A stretch of DNA of 62,190 nt from Hymenobacter tibetensis (GTDB lineage Bacteria > Bacteroidota > Bacteroidia > Cytophagales > Hymenobacteraceae): NCBI RefSeq assembly GCF_022827545.1, contig NZ_CP094674.1, positions 1 through 62,190 of the forward strand, given 5' to 3'. The translations under genes and the position numbers were made by a program. Below are positions 1 to 8,700 of the stretch, piece by piece (positions within the stretch are counted from its first letter, which is position 1; each line of letters opens with the position of its first letter). The notes under the pieces were generated by a model. That model made no database searches and was not told where the DNA came from. It saw nothing but the letters and a program-made list of their open reading frames with translations.

Positions 1-92
1 GCGTCTGCTATTGAGTTCACGAAACTCCTACTCTCGACGCATTTCGTGAACTAGGAATCGCAGACGGATTTCTTACATTCGCTCCGCGCTAA
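1..92. repeat. Dispersed palindromic repeat, family R1, copy a
   Basis: Non-coding repeat with nested inverted arms: GCGTCTGC near base 2 pairs with GCAGACG at about 60-66, and GTTCACGAAA pairs with TTTCGTGAAC. A diverged copy lies in the opposite orientation at about 61933-62005, with matching blocks GCATTTCGT, ACGAAACTC and the ATCG(C/T)AGACG tail. It looks like an intergenic repeat of the replicon rather than a gene. Function unknown. Confidence 0.6.
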
Positions 93-102
93 AGGGGTCT
101 GT

Positions 103-150
103 TGGCACCTGGTGCCGGCCACCTGCTAGGCGTTTACCGAAAGACGCGTT
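103..150. repeat. Short repeat R3, copy a, upstream of a membrane protein gene
   Basis: The block beginning GGCACCTGGTGCCGG and ending in GCTAGGCGTTTACCGAAAG is closely matched at 54879-54926 (GGTACCTGGCGCTAG, then GCTAGGCGTTCACCGAAAG). Both copies lie 5' of a small polytopic membrane protein gene. It may be a degenerate coding relic or a leader element; nothing in the sequence decides between them. Confidence 0.55.
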
Positions 151-227
151 TCTACGACAGCACTTCCCGGCTCAGAATCCTGCGCGATCGTGCGCCGGGC
201 ATACCCGACTTAACCCGCACGTCCCTG

Positions 228-611
228 ATGGCTGTTACCATTCGCAAAAACGACATTCGGGCCGCAAAGCTTTACCTCTTGGGCTTTGCCTGTCGCGCCT
301 TGCCCGTCCTGCTCTTCCTGCCTGTCGTCGGTATGAGCCCCCTGGTGTATGGGGGCACGTTCGGGGTTACGCTGCTGGTGCAGGCTGCCCTTGGCGCGGG
401 CGTGTGGGCCGGGTACCGCTGGGTCAAGCTCCTGTTGGTGACGGCGGTCACGTGGCAAGTGGCGATGCAGCTACTTAAACTGGTCGGGTCTTCCAATCCA
501 CGCGGGGCCATCCTACTGGAACTGCTTGCGTTGGGCCTGGAGGTAGGGGCCGCAGTAATCATCCTTAAGGACCTGTTCACGCGGGCACCAGCAGAAAAGA
601 CTGCCGTCTAA
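228..611 (+). CDS. Small four-helix integral membrane protein
   Basis: The ATG at 228 gives 127 residues. An upstream in-frame start at 102 would place translation inside repeat R3, so I prefer 228. After a basic N-terminus (TIRKND) there are about four hydrophobic segments, roughly residues 13-35, 40-58, 63-80 and 94-115, and the protein ends in a polar tail. There is no catalytic motif. Many Bacteroidota plasmids and chromosomes carry such orphan DoxX-like or unknown four-TM proteins, but I cannot place this one in a named family. It stands alone, flanked by repeat R3 on the 5' side and repeat R4 on the 3' side. The same two repeats bracket the CPBP protease gene at 55.1 kb. Confidence 0.6.
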   Translation: MAVTIRKNDIRAAKLYLLGFACRALPVLLFLPVVGMSPLVYGGTFGVTLLVQAALGAGVWAGYRWVKLLLVTAVTWQVAMQLLKLVGSSNPRGAILLELLALGLEVGAAVIILKDLFTRAPAEKTAV

Positions 612-625
612 ACAGTGTTCACTTT

Positions 626-740
626 AACGGTGATTTAAACAGGCGCTTTGCGCTGCCCGAGAAGCAACTTTATGTTAACTACAATTCCAAGAAACAAAAG
701 GGAAAGCCCCCCCAGCACTATTCCCAAAATCCTGTTTCAT
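626..740. repeat. Intergenic repeat R4, copy a, downstream of the membrane protein gene
   Basis: The core GAGAAGCAACTTTATGTTAA at about 659-678 is identical at 56053-56072. Similarity continues through the AAGAAACAAAAGG and CCCAAAATCCT blocks to about 740. A weaker third copy may lie at 62105-62175. Each clear copy directly follows a small membrane protein gene, so it could be a 3' untranslated element, but no classical hairpin plus U-run is evident. Confidence 0.65.
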
Positions 741-783
741 TAGGACCGTAGAAATGAGGTGTCGCTGCCAACTCCTATAGGCG

Positions 784-1194
784 CTAGCGAAAATGGCGCT
801 GCAGAATGGCGTGTACTTTTTCGCTGGTGAGCGGTTTGGTGAGAACCTCAACCGCGATAGGCAAGGTGTGGAGGCGCTCTAAGTCGCGAGGATGCTGCGA
901 GGACGTGAGCACGACAATCACGGCGGGGCATTGTTGCGCGAGCGGGTGCTGCTGATACGTTGCCAGAAATTCTAGCCCGTTCATGACCGGCATGTGTAGG
1001 TCTAGCAACACGAGCAGCGGGCCGACCAGCTCCGCCGGTTCGGCGCAGACCTGTTCCAGCGCGTGTAGTGCTTCCACCCCGTTGCGTGCCACCAATAGCT
1101 GTTCGGCGACCTGCAAGCGGCGCAGCAGCTGCTCATTCAGAAACGTGGCAGTTGAGTCGTCATCGACTAAGAGCACCTTGGCGATCTTTTTCAT
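784..1194 (-). CDS. Single-domain response regulator (CheY-like receiver)
   Basis: A 136-residue stand-alone REC domain with no output domain. Visible signatures are the acidic cluster VDDD near the N-terminus, the phospho-acceptor Asp in LLDLHMP (about residue 65), the conserved Ser/Thr in VLTSS, and the Lys in LTKPL. The ATG at 1194 is preferred over a TTG two codons upstream. It lies about 200 bases downstream of a histidine kinase gene on the same strand, so it probably receives phosphate from that kinase. With no DNA-binding domain, it would act by protein interaction or as a phosphorelay intermediate. Bacteroidota commonly carry such REC-only partners of PAS kinases. Confidence 0.92.
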   Translation of the reverse strand: MKKIAKVLLVDDDSTATFLNEQLLRRLQVAEQLLVARNGVEALHALEQVCAEPAELVGPLLVLLDLHMPVMNGLEFLATYQQHPLAQQCPAVIVVLTSSQHPRDLERLHTLPIAVEVLTKPLTSEKVHAILQRHFR

Positions 1195-1400
1195 GGGCAA
1201 GTTCGTTGCCGCACCGTGTTTCTGCAGCTACCTAGGAAGTACGAGCTTTAATTTACCGTAGTAGCCCTGGGCGCGCAAACAAACGCGCACCGCCCAGCTT
1301 TTACGTATAAATGCAGAGGCTGACCTACGTATTTTCCCAGCTAAGGCAAGAGATAAAGACTCGTTGGGAACGCGGAAGCCGGCTCGCGCTTACTGGCCCG

Positions 1401-2600
1401 CTAGTGCAGTTCCACAAAAAAGCAACTGCCGGCACCCTCTTGGCTCTCTACCCAGAGCTTGCCGCGGTGCAGCTGCACAATTTGCCGGGTGATAAACAAG
1501 CCCAGCCCGGTGCTGGCCTCGCCTCCCACCCCGGAACGACTTGCGGGACTAAACTTCTCGAACAGACTGGCTTGCAGCGCCTCGGGAATGCCAATGCCCG
1601 TATCGCGCACCGTGAGCAATACACAGCCCGGGCATTCTTGCAGGCCCACCGTCACGCGGCCCCCGGCCGGGGTAAACTTGAGCGCGTTGCTCACCAGGTT
1701 GTCCACCACCCGCTGGAAGGTATCGGCGTGCAGGTTGGCCTGCAGGGGCTGAGAGGGCACGTCTAGAACCAGCGCCAAGCCCTTGTCGTGGGCTGTTAGC
1801 TGGTGCGCCGCCAGTCGGTTTTCCAGCAGGGCGCCTAAGTTGGTGGGCTGCTTCTTTACCTGGGTGGTGTCGAGTGAGCCGAGCAGCAGCACATCGCCCA
1901 GCAGCTTGTTGGCGTCGGCGCAGGAGCGGCGAATCAGGGCCAGGTACTTGGCCGTGTCTGTTGCGTCGTCCGTCGCGAACGTGGCCGCCTCCACTTGCCG
2001 CTGTAGCAGGTCGGTCAGCAGTTGAATGTGGGCGATGGGCGTTTTGACGTCGTGGGTGATTAAATGCAGGATTGTTTCCTGCGCGTCGTAGAGGCGCTTG
2101 AGGGATAGTTCCAGGGCCTTGCGGTCGCTGATGTCTTCCAGCTGCGTGAAGCCTAATTCTTCCCCGTTGTCGGGAAAGCGCATCGAGGTGACCTGGCACC
2201 AAAAAGAGGACCCATCGGTGCGTACCAGGCAGGTTTCCAACGTGAAGTGGGGCAGCTTGTGGGCCCAGAGCCGCTGCTGCAGAAAGTGCCAGTCGTCGCG
2301 GTAGTCGGGGTGGGCAAACTCCTTGATTTGATGGCCGACTACTTCCTCCGGGCTAGCACAGCCGAGCATGTCCAGCACCGCTTGGTTAGCTTGCCGGATC
2401 ACGAGGTCCGAGGCGATGATTTTCTGCCCAAAGGGGGCGTTCTCAAAGATGGTCCGGAACCGGACTTGGCTTTCCTGGTAGCGGTCGGTCAGCGCCTGGT
2501 GCTCCGCCTTGTCAATACGGTCAGCCTCCAGCCGTTCTAGTTTCGCCCGCACCGCGCGTAACTCCGTTTCGAGAGCGTGATACCCGTCAGCTGATTTCAT
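1401..2600 (-). CDS. PAS-domain sensor histidine kinase (HisKA/HATPase_c), soluble
   Basis: The ATG at 2600 gives 399 residues; a TTG further upstream is less likely. The order is an N-terminal coiled coil (about 1-45), a PAS domain with PAC tail (about 45-165, ending ...DISDRKALE), a HisKA H-box (LITHDVKTPIAH, His near 185), and HATPase_c with the N box (VVDNLVSNALKFT), G1 box (VRDTGIGIPEA) and G2 box (STGLGLFI). There is no transmembrane segment, so it should sense a cytoplasmic signal or ligand. It forms a transcription unit with the receiver gene at 784-1194. A damaged copy of the small gene found beside the 56.4 kb kinase lies divergently upstream. Confidence 0.93.
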   Translation of the reverse strand: MKSADGYHALETELRAVRAKLERLEADRIDKAEHQALTDRYQESQVRFRTIFENAPFGQKIIASDLVIRQANQAVLDMLGCASPEEVVGHQIKEFAHPDYRDDWHFLQQRLWAHKLPHFTLETCLVRTDGSSFWCQVTSMRFPDNGEELGFTQLEDISDRKALELSLKRLYDAQETILHLITHDVKTPIAHIQLLTDLLQRQVEAATFATDDATDTAKYLALIRRSCADANKLLGDVLLLGSLDTTQVKKQPTNLGALLENRLAAHQLTAHDKGLALVLDVPSQPLQANLHADTFQRVVDNLVSNALKFTPAGGRVTVGLQECPGCVLLTVRDTGIGIPEALQASLFEKFSPASRSGVGGEASTGLGLFITRQIVQLHRGKLWVESQEGAGSCFFVELH

Positions 2601-2769
2601 AGCGGGGTATACGGGCCAAGCGCCGAAAGAGAGAAGCGGCAAAGGGAAGAAAGTGGGCGGTACGGGTGCTACATGTGCCGCTTTTTCGCGTAACGACGAC
2701 CAGGAATGGTTTAGCAGTTTACGTACTTTTATTTCCGGTTGCTATCAAAGGCTATCCCGCACATGGAGA

Positions 2770-3094
2770 AGATACAGCTTGCCGCTTAGGGAGACGACCA
2801 CGGCCCCGGCCGAGACCCGCGCACTAACCACTGCACCCGGTCCTCAAGTATCTGCTGGCCCAGGGCAACCGCCCGGCCCAGTGGTGGCAGGAGGATGGGT
2901 GGCGGTCAGACCCAAGAGGTGAACTGCATTACCTCTACCAACCCCATCAACGCAGCCCAGCGGCGTGAGCAGTTTGCTTTCCCTCTTCAATTCAGCTACA
3001 AGAAGATGGGTCTACTCAGGATAGTCTGAATCGGGTACATATCAGCCACGCCCGAAAGCAGCAACCCTTACGCATTACTATCCTCGTGGCATAA
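2770..3094 (+). pseudogene. Degraded copy of the small gene at 58738-59040
   Basis: The DNA matches the intact copy over most of its length. The longest identical stretch is GGGCAACCGCCCGGCCCAGT and its continuation near 2865-2900. Aligned to the 58.7 kb copy, this one has a TAG near the 5' end (2787-2789), a 2-base deletion in the CTCT-ACC block near 2931 and a 1-base deletion in the GCTTTCC block near 2980. The two deletions together restore the frame. The restored 3' frame reads QDSLNRVHISH and runs to a TAA at 3092-3094. It is a dead paralogue lying divergent to a histidine kinase, the same arrangement as the intact copy. Confidence 0.8.
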
Positions 3095-3406
3095 AGCAAA
3101 ATGCTACCTAAATCAATAAGATAAAAGGCTTTCTCAAGCAATTGTCATTTCACAAGGGGTGGCCTAGAGTATGCTATCCTTATGGTGCCCCAAGTTGTAT
3201 CATGCCTGCTGCACTCCACGAGGCCACTCAGGCAGGTTGCTTGAATACGGATAAAGTTCGTTTAGCTTTTAAGCTAGCTTGGGGTGCTGGTGCTCAGGTA
3301 GTAAATTAATTGGAGGTTCATTCTTTTTGCCAGCTCTTTCACCGAGTTGCTCGTCGAGAAGCGTATACTCTCCTGACGTCTACCAAGAAGCCATGGCCCC
3401 ACTTGG
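3095..3406. other. Intergenic stretch without a recognisable gene
   Basis: No convincing ORF, RNA or repeat is seen here. It separates the plus-strand pseudogene from the 3' end of the minus-strand STAS-like gene pair. Confidence 0.6.
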
Positions 3407-3643
3407 TCAAACGAAGTCCGTTAGATGTGTAAATGCTCGCGTTTCACGCAACGCGTACGTCGTCGTATCGTAGGAAAGTTCACAAAAGAAATCGGCCAGC
3501 TGGTAAAGCCCCACCGCGCGGTGAGTTTCCCAGCGGCAGGCCAGCAGCGTGCCTTCGGCAAACAGTAGAGCCGCTTGTTGGGGCAAGGGCCAGGCGCGAA
3601 AGCACTCCAGGGAGATGGTAGCGGGCAAAGCAGCAGACCTCAT
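3407..3643 (-). CDS. Small protein, second gene of the STAS-like pair (copy 1)
   Basis: This 78-residue protein begins with an ATG that overlaps the stop of the STAS-like gene by four bases (ATGA), so the two are probably translationally coupled. Recognisable stretches are FRAWPLPQQAALLF and YQLADFFCELSYDTTTYA, neither of which belongs to a family I can name. The same pair occurs at 10.36-10.94 kb, where the second gene is frameshifted. Retention of the overlap in both copies indicates that the two products work together, perhaps as a regulator and its binding partner. There is no membrane segment or signal peptide. Confidence 0.65.
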   Translation of the reverse strand: MRSAALPATISLECFRAWPLPQQAALLFAEGTLLACRWETHRAVGLYQLADFFCELSYDTTTYALRETRAFTHLTDFV

Positions 3644-3999
3644 GGGTGGCGGCTTATGGCAGCCGTCAAGGCAGCGGCCTGGTCAAGCGATTGGGCTTGG
3701 GGGAGCCCAGAGCAGACGCCGGCCAGCGTCTGCTGCAGCACTTGCTGCACGCGTGCTGAAGCTCGGCATATGACCATAGGAATACCTCGCCGACGCAGCC
3801 GTAGCTGACACGACCACAGCAGCCACACCGCCGTGGGGGAAAGCGTATCGAGCAGGCGACAATCCACCCACACGGCGGGTCGGCCGCTACGACAGGCCTG
3901 CGCTAGGTGATCCGCTAGTTCGGTTTCTGTAGTTGCACCCGCATCGGGCGCCAGGGCCAGCAAGTAGCCGGTTGGCAGAGCTTCGTGATAAACGACCAT
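3640..3999 (-). CDS. STAS/anti-sigma-antagonist-like protein (copy 1)
   Basis: The start at 3999 was chosen because it gives 119 residues, co-linear with the 119-residue paralogue at 10358-10717; about 80 of 119 positions match by eye. The fold signature is that of an anti-sigma factor antagonist or STAS domain: AVWVDCRLLDTLSPTAVWLLW resembles the strand, phospho-site loop and helix region, followed by a strand (RRRGIPMVIC) and a C-terminal helix. The Ser/Thr in DTLSPTA sits where SpoIIAA-type proteins are phosphorylated. It overlaps the next gene by four bases. A role in partner switching near the kinases is inference. Confidence 0.65.
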   Translation of the reverse strand: MVVYHEALPTGYLLALAPDAGATTETELADHLAQACRSGRPAVWVDCRLLDTLSPTAVWLLWSCQLRLRRRGIPMVICRASARVQQVLQQTLAGVCSGLPQAQSLDQAAALTAAISRHP

Positions 4000-4249
4000 G
4001 GAGAAAGCGCCAAGGAAACGAAGAAACAACGTGCTAAGGGTCTGGTAGGCCGCGGCACCCCGATCTAGGTTTATACCTAATCGTGCAATCGTGCGGTTGG
4101 AACGTTGCTCGCCGCACACCTGCTGAGCGAAGAATATGCTGCTCCGCGCTAGCCAGAGCAGCAATTTAGCATAGCAGTAAGCCCCTGTTACCGGCCCGTT
4201 TACACATGGTCTGTAACAGAGGCTCGCTACGAGATAAATCGAAGTGTAT

Positions 4250-4744
4250 TTATTCGGCTTTCTGATTGATATAATTGATGGCTAATTCATTGAGCTTCGT
4301 ATCGGTGAATTGCTCTTCTTCTAAAGTTTGACGCAGTAAGTCCGCCGTTTCTTGCTGACCCAGTCGTTCGGCAAAATGCGCCGCTGTGCCGTAACCGGAA
4401 ATCTCGTAATGCTCGATACGCTGCGCCGCTGCAATTAGAGCCGCATCCATCACCTCTTCCGTAGCGCGCTCCGACATGGTTTCCTGCCCCTCGGCAATGA
4501 GGCCAGCCATGGCCTTACATGTGTGCCCGTCTAGGTCTAAGCCCATCGACTGACCGATACGCTCCAGGCGCTGCACTTGCTGTTCTGTTTCATGCAGGTG
4601 CTTCGTAAAACCGGCCCGCAGGCGGCCATCTTTGGCCTTTTCGGCCATTAAGGGCAGGGCTTTCACCAACTGCGATTCCGCGCTGTACAGGTCCTTGAGT
4701 TGCATCTCGAACAGATCATCGAGGGTTTCGAGTTTATCGAACAT
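4250..4744 (-). CDS. DUF892/YciE-YciF ferritin-like protein
   Basis: 164 residues from an ATG at 4744. The N-terminal DLFEMQLKDLYSAESQLVKAL and the later ALIAAAQRIEHYEISGYGTA are hallmarks of the DUF892 (YciF) family, which forms a four-helix ferritin-like bundle. Glu residues in DLYSAE and the Glu/His of RIEHYE are the expected di-metal ligands. Length matches the family (about 160). Family members are induced by stress and usually cytoplasmic; the exact reaction is not settled. The gene is single, with no operon partner, in a plasmid region rich in signalling genes. Confidence 0.92.
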   Translation of the reverse strand: MFDKLETLDDLFEMQLKDLYSAESQLVKALPLMAEKAKDGRLRAGFTKHLHETEQQVQRLERIGQSMGLDLDGHTCKAMAGLIAEGQETMSERATEEVMDAALIAAAQRIEHYEISGYGTAAHFAERLGQQETADLLRQTLEEEQFTDTKLNELAINYINQKAE

Positions 4745-5141
4745 AAGACAAGCGTAAGGGGGTGGAAAAGTAAAACTGCCGGCTTAGGAATGCCTGTCCG
4801 GCCACGTTGTTGCATACGCTCGGAAAAGAAACCTGATGATCCCACGCATACGTTGTTTAGCTTCGTTAGCGGGAATAATGTATCTATTTATTATATTGAT
4901 TATGAATAGATTAAACACATGGATTTCTTATTTCCAGAACTAATTTGCACCAACTACGGAGTTGTAGATTAGGTACTATTCCAAGGTAAAATCAGTAGTT
5001 TTTGACTCACTTCAATCAGCTAGTGTTAACGATGCTGCTTGGGTGACAGCCATTCTCCTAAAAGGATTGGGAGCACCTGATCGTTAAGCATAGAAGCGCT
5101 GGCGTGTTAGTGGTGTCGTCATCGTCGACGAGCAGGGGAAT
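4745..5141. other. Intergenic region upstream of the DUF892 gene
   Basis: AT-rich around 4875-4915 (TATTTATTATATTGATTATG), which is a plausible promoter zone for the minus-strand DUF892 gene. No gene is seen. Its right edge is the ancestral end of the frameshifted response regulator, which would stop at 5142 if the frame were restored. Confidence 0.5.
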
Positions 5142-5176
5142 TCACCTCAGCCAGCCCTTTGTGAGTGCAGTTTTCA

Positions 5177-5782
5177 CTAGCGCGGCAGTGTTCTTGGCGC
5201 CAGTTTTTCCATGATGTTCTGACGATGGGTTTCCACCGTGCGGGGGCTGGTAAACAGCTTGTCAGCAATCTGGGCAGTGATCAGCCCGTCGGCCACCAGC
5301 CGCAGGATTTCCTGCTCTCGCATTGTGAGGCCGCTCACGGGCTGGGTAGTAACTTCCGGTACTTCCGTCAGCACTTTCTCCAGCATCGTGAGCCCTAATT
5401 CCGAGCACAAAAACCGCTTACCAGCCGCCACGGCCCGCACGGCCACTACAATCTCGTCGTGGCCTGCGTTTTTGAGCACATAGCCCTGGGCCCCGGCCGC
5501 CAGGACCTGCCCGATGGCGCGTTCGTGGTCGGCCATCGACAAAATCAGTACCCGCACGGTCGGGAACTCGGCGCGCAGCCGCTGGGTGGTAGCCAGGCCG
5601 TCGAGCCCGGGCATGTGCAGGTCCAGCAGCACGATGTCGCAGGGCGTGGTGGGCAGTTGAGCCAGCAACTGCTCGCCGGTTTCCGCTTCCCCGACTACCT
5701 GTAGGTCGGCTTGCTGCTGAAAGAGGGTCCGTAGGCCAATGCGCAAGATGGCGTGGTCATCGACGAGGAATAAGCGGATCAT
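5177..5782 (-). CDS. NarL/LuxR-type response regulator with a frameshifted C-terminus
   Basis: 201 residues: receiver domain (FLVDDHAILR, acceptor Asp in VLLDLHMPGLDG, Lys in YVLKNAG), then a LuxR HTH (LTMREQEILRLVADG, VETHRQNIMEKL). The start overlaps the upstream kinase stop in an ATGA motif, so the two are coupled. The last residues (APRTLPR) do not fit the family. Reading one base over restores KLGAKNTAALVKTALTKG and would stop at 5142, so one G appears to be missing near 5205. The result lacks the end of the last HTH helix and probably has altered DNA binding, unless the deletion is a sequencing error. Confidence 0.9.
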   Translation of the reverse strand: MIRLFLVDDHAILRIGLRTLFQQQADLQVVGEAETGEQLLAQLPTTPCDIVLLDLHMPGLDGLATTQRLRAEFPTVRVLILSMADHERAIGQVLAAGAQGYVLKNAGHDEIVVAVRAVAAGKRFLCSELGLTMLEKVLTEVPEVTTQPVSGLTMREQEILRLVADGLITAQIADKLFTSPRTVETHRQNIMEKLAPRTLPR

Positions 5783-8700
5783 AAGGTAGCAGAAGTAGGT
5801 AGGGGAATTCGGATGCGGACGTACGCCCCACCAGCCGGGACGGCACCGGTTTCCAACTGGCCGCCGAGCAGGACAACTCGGTCGCGCATGCTGCGCAGCC
5901 CCAATCCAGCGGCCGTGTTCTTCGCGCCAAACCCGGGGCCGTTGTCTTCGGCTCGCAGCAGCACCCAGCCCGGCATCGTTTCCAACTCCAAGTTGGCTTC
6001 CGTGGCGCCCTGGGCGTGCTTGTTGATGTTGAGGGCCAGTTCCTGGGCCATGCGGTAGAGGGCTAGCTGCAGCGGCAGTGAGAGAGGAGCCGCGTCCTCG
6101 TCGAGCAGCACGTGGCAGCGCAGGCGCAGCTGCGGGGTGCTCATCGTGCGGCCAATATCCTGCAGGGCGGCCCGCAGGCCAAACCGCTCCAGCGTCAGGG
6201 GCACCAGTTCGTGCGAGAGAGCCCGGGTCTGGCGGATGGCCTCACTTAGCAACTGGTCAGCCTCATTGCGGGCGGCTACCAGGGTAGGAAGCGTATACAG
6301 GACTGGGGCGTGCAACTGGTCCAGGCGCAGCTTGGTGGCGAACAGGATCTGGCCGATGCCGTTGTGCAAGCTCTCAGCCATGCGCTTGCGTTCGGTTTCC
6401 TGCGCCGCCTGCACGGCTTCGAACAGGGCCTGCTGCTGGCTCAGGCGCAGGCGCAGGTTGTCGGCTTCGAGGCGTTGCAGCTCACTGATGTCCAGATCCA
6501 CGCCTAGCACCCGCACGGGCTGGCCGGCCTCGTCGCGGAGCACCACAGCCTTGACACGCACGGTCTTCACCTGCTCGCCCACGCGCAGGCGCAGCGTTTC
6601 CTCAAAGGTGCCGTTGCCGGTCTGCATGCGGTGCACCAAGTCCTCCGCCCGGGTCCGGTCTTCGTCCACCACGTAGTGCAAATAGATGGCAGGCTGTACC
6701 GGCTGACCCAGCGGCAAGCCGAACAGCCGGTACATCCCATCGGACCACCGAAACTCCTGGCTCAGCAGGTCGTAATCCCAACTACCCAGGCCGGCCACGG
6801 CTTCGGCTTGTTCCAGCAGGCGCAGGGTTTTCAGGCGCTCCTGCTCGGCCTGTTTGCGGGGCGTGATGTCTTCACCCACCACCAGCACGCCGTCGTCGAG
6901 CTTGGTGGCGTTGCTGCGAAACCAGACCGTGAGTTGGTCGTCGTGGTAGGGCAACTCCCGGTCCTCGCCAACCCCGGTCTCAATCACGCGGCGGAAGGAA
7001 GTCAGAAAGCCGGCGGTTTCGGCTTCCGGAAATTCTTCCAGGTAGCGCCGGCCCACCAGCTCCCGCCCGCCCGCAATCTGCTGGGTAAGGGTGTTGATGA
7101 AGATGTATTCTAAGTCCACGACGTGGCCGTGCGCGTCGCGAACGGCTTTGAAGGCGCTGATGGAAGCCGATTGTGACTCGGCGATGCCGTGCAGCAGGTC
7201 GCGGCTTTGCTGTAGCTCCTGGGTGCGCGCGGCCACCTGTTGCTCCAGTTCGGCGCGGTGCCGCTCCTCGGTGTGGCGTACGTCCTCCTCGGCCAGCTTA
7301 CGGGCGTGGATGTCCGTCGCGGCCCCGTACCAGGCCCTGACCGTGCCGTGCTCGCTCAGCAGGGGACGGGCCTGTACCTGAAACCAGCGGTACTCGCCCT
7401 GCGCCGAGCGGATGCGGTGCTCTTGCCCCAGCGGCTGGCCGCTAACCACGGCCGTGTGGTAGCGGTGGCTTGAGGCGGCCCGGTCATCGGGATGAATAAC
7501 GTCCGTCCAGCCGTAGCGGGCGGCTTCGGCGGGCGTCTGGCCCGTGTATTCGTACCACCGCTGGTTGTACCAGGTGGTGTCGCTGTCGGGGGTGCTGCGC
7601 CAGAGCAAGTCGGGCACCAGGTTGGCCACGGCGCGAAACCGCTCTTCCGATTCGCGCAGGGCTTCTTCGGCCTGCTTGCGGGCCGTGATGTTGGTGGCCG
7701 CGCCCAGCCAGCTCGTCACCTCGCCCTGCGCGTCGAGCACGGGCACGGCCCGCGTATGCGCCCAGCCCACGGTGCCGTCGGCCTGCCGCACGCGGTGTTC
7801 CAGCGCCAGCGGGCCTTTGCGGCCGATGGCGTCGGCGATGGCGGCCTGCACCCGCGGCAGGTCCTCGTCCGGAATGTACTGCGTCGTCCAGGTGCGGGAG
7901 GGGCTTAGCGTATCGGCCAGAAAGTCTTTGCCGAGGAGCTGCTCGAGCTGCGTACAGTCGGCGCTCAGGCGGTACACCGTGTCAGAGGTGGTCGTGACCA
8001 GCAGGCGGAACTCTTCCCCCGACTGGCGCAGGGCTTCTTCGGCGCGGGCGCGCTCCAGGGCCGCCCAGGTGCGCTCGGTCGCTGCTTCGAGCAGAGCCAC
8101 CTCGCCCGGCGTCCAGGGCCGCACGTCCGCCGACAGGGCGACGATGGCCCACTGCGGCTCGTCGGCCCCGCGGCGCAGCGTGGCGGCGACGAGGGCCCGC
8201 ATACCGAGCGCCCCCAGGTTCTGGCGGTCCGTGTCGGAAAGACCTTCGGTGTGGGTTAGGTCGTCGATGACCAACGTCCGATCATAGGCCACGCGCAGGG
8301 CGTCGGGAAAATCCGACAAGCGCACCTCGGCGGGCAAGGGGGGTATGCGGTGGTTGCCTACCTGCTGGGGGAAAATGCCACGGTCCTGGGCTAGGTCATA
8401 GATACCGATGTAGCAGCGGTCGAGCTGCAACTGCGCACACAGCAGGCCGAGCGCCCGGTACGCCACGTGGGGGGCACTCGTTTCCGCCCGTAAGGCATCG
8501 GAAAACCCAAGCAGGAACGCTTGCTGCTGCTGCTGCTGCTTGCGGGCGGTGATGTCGTGAAAGAGCACGCCGACCTGGCGGGCCTCCGGCGCCCCCACCC
8601 GGAAGGCGTGCACGTCGAACCAGCGGCTCACCTGCGGCACGTGGTGCTCGAAGCGCTGCGGCTCGCCCGAGCGGGCGACCGCGCCGTAGGTGGTGAACCA

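Noticed and set aside
8523..8540. Triplet CTG run taken at first as a simple-sequence repeat of interest
   Set aside because: It is in frame, encodes poly-Gln in a linker, and is not unusual for PAS kinases; only mentioned under the kinase.
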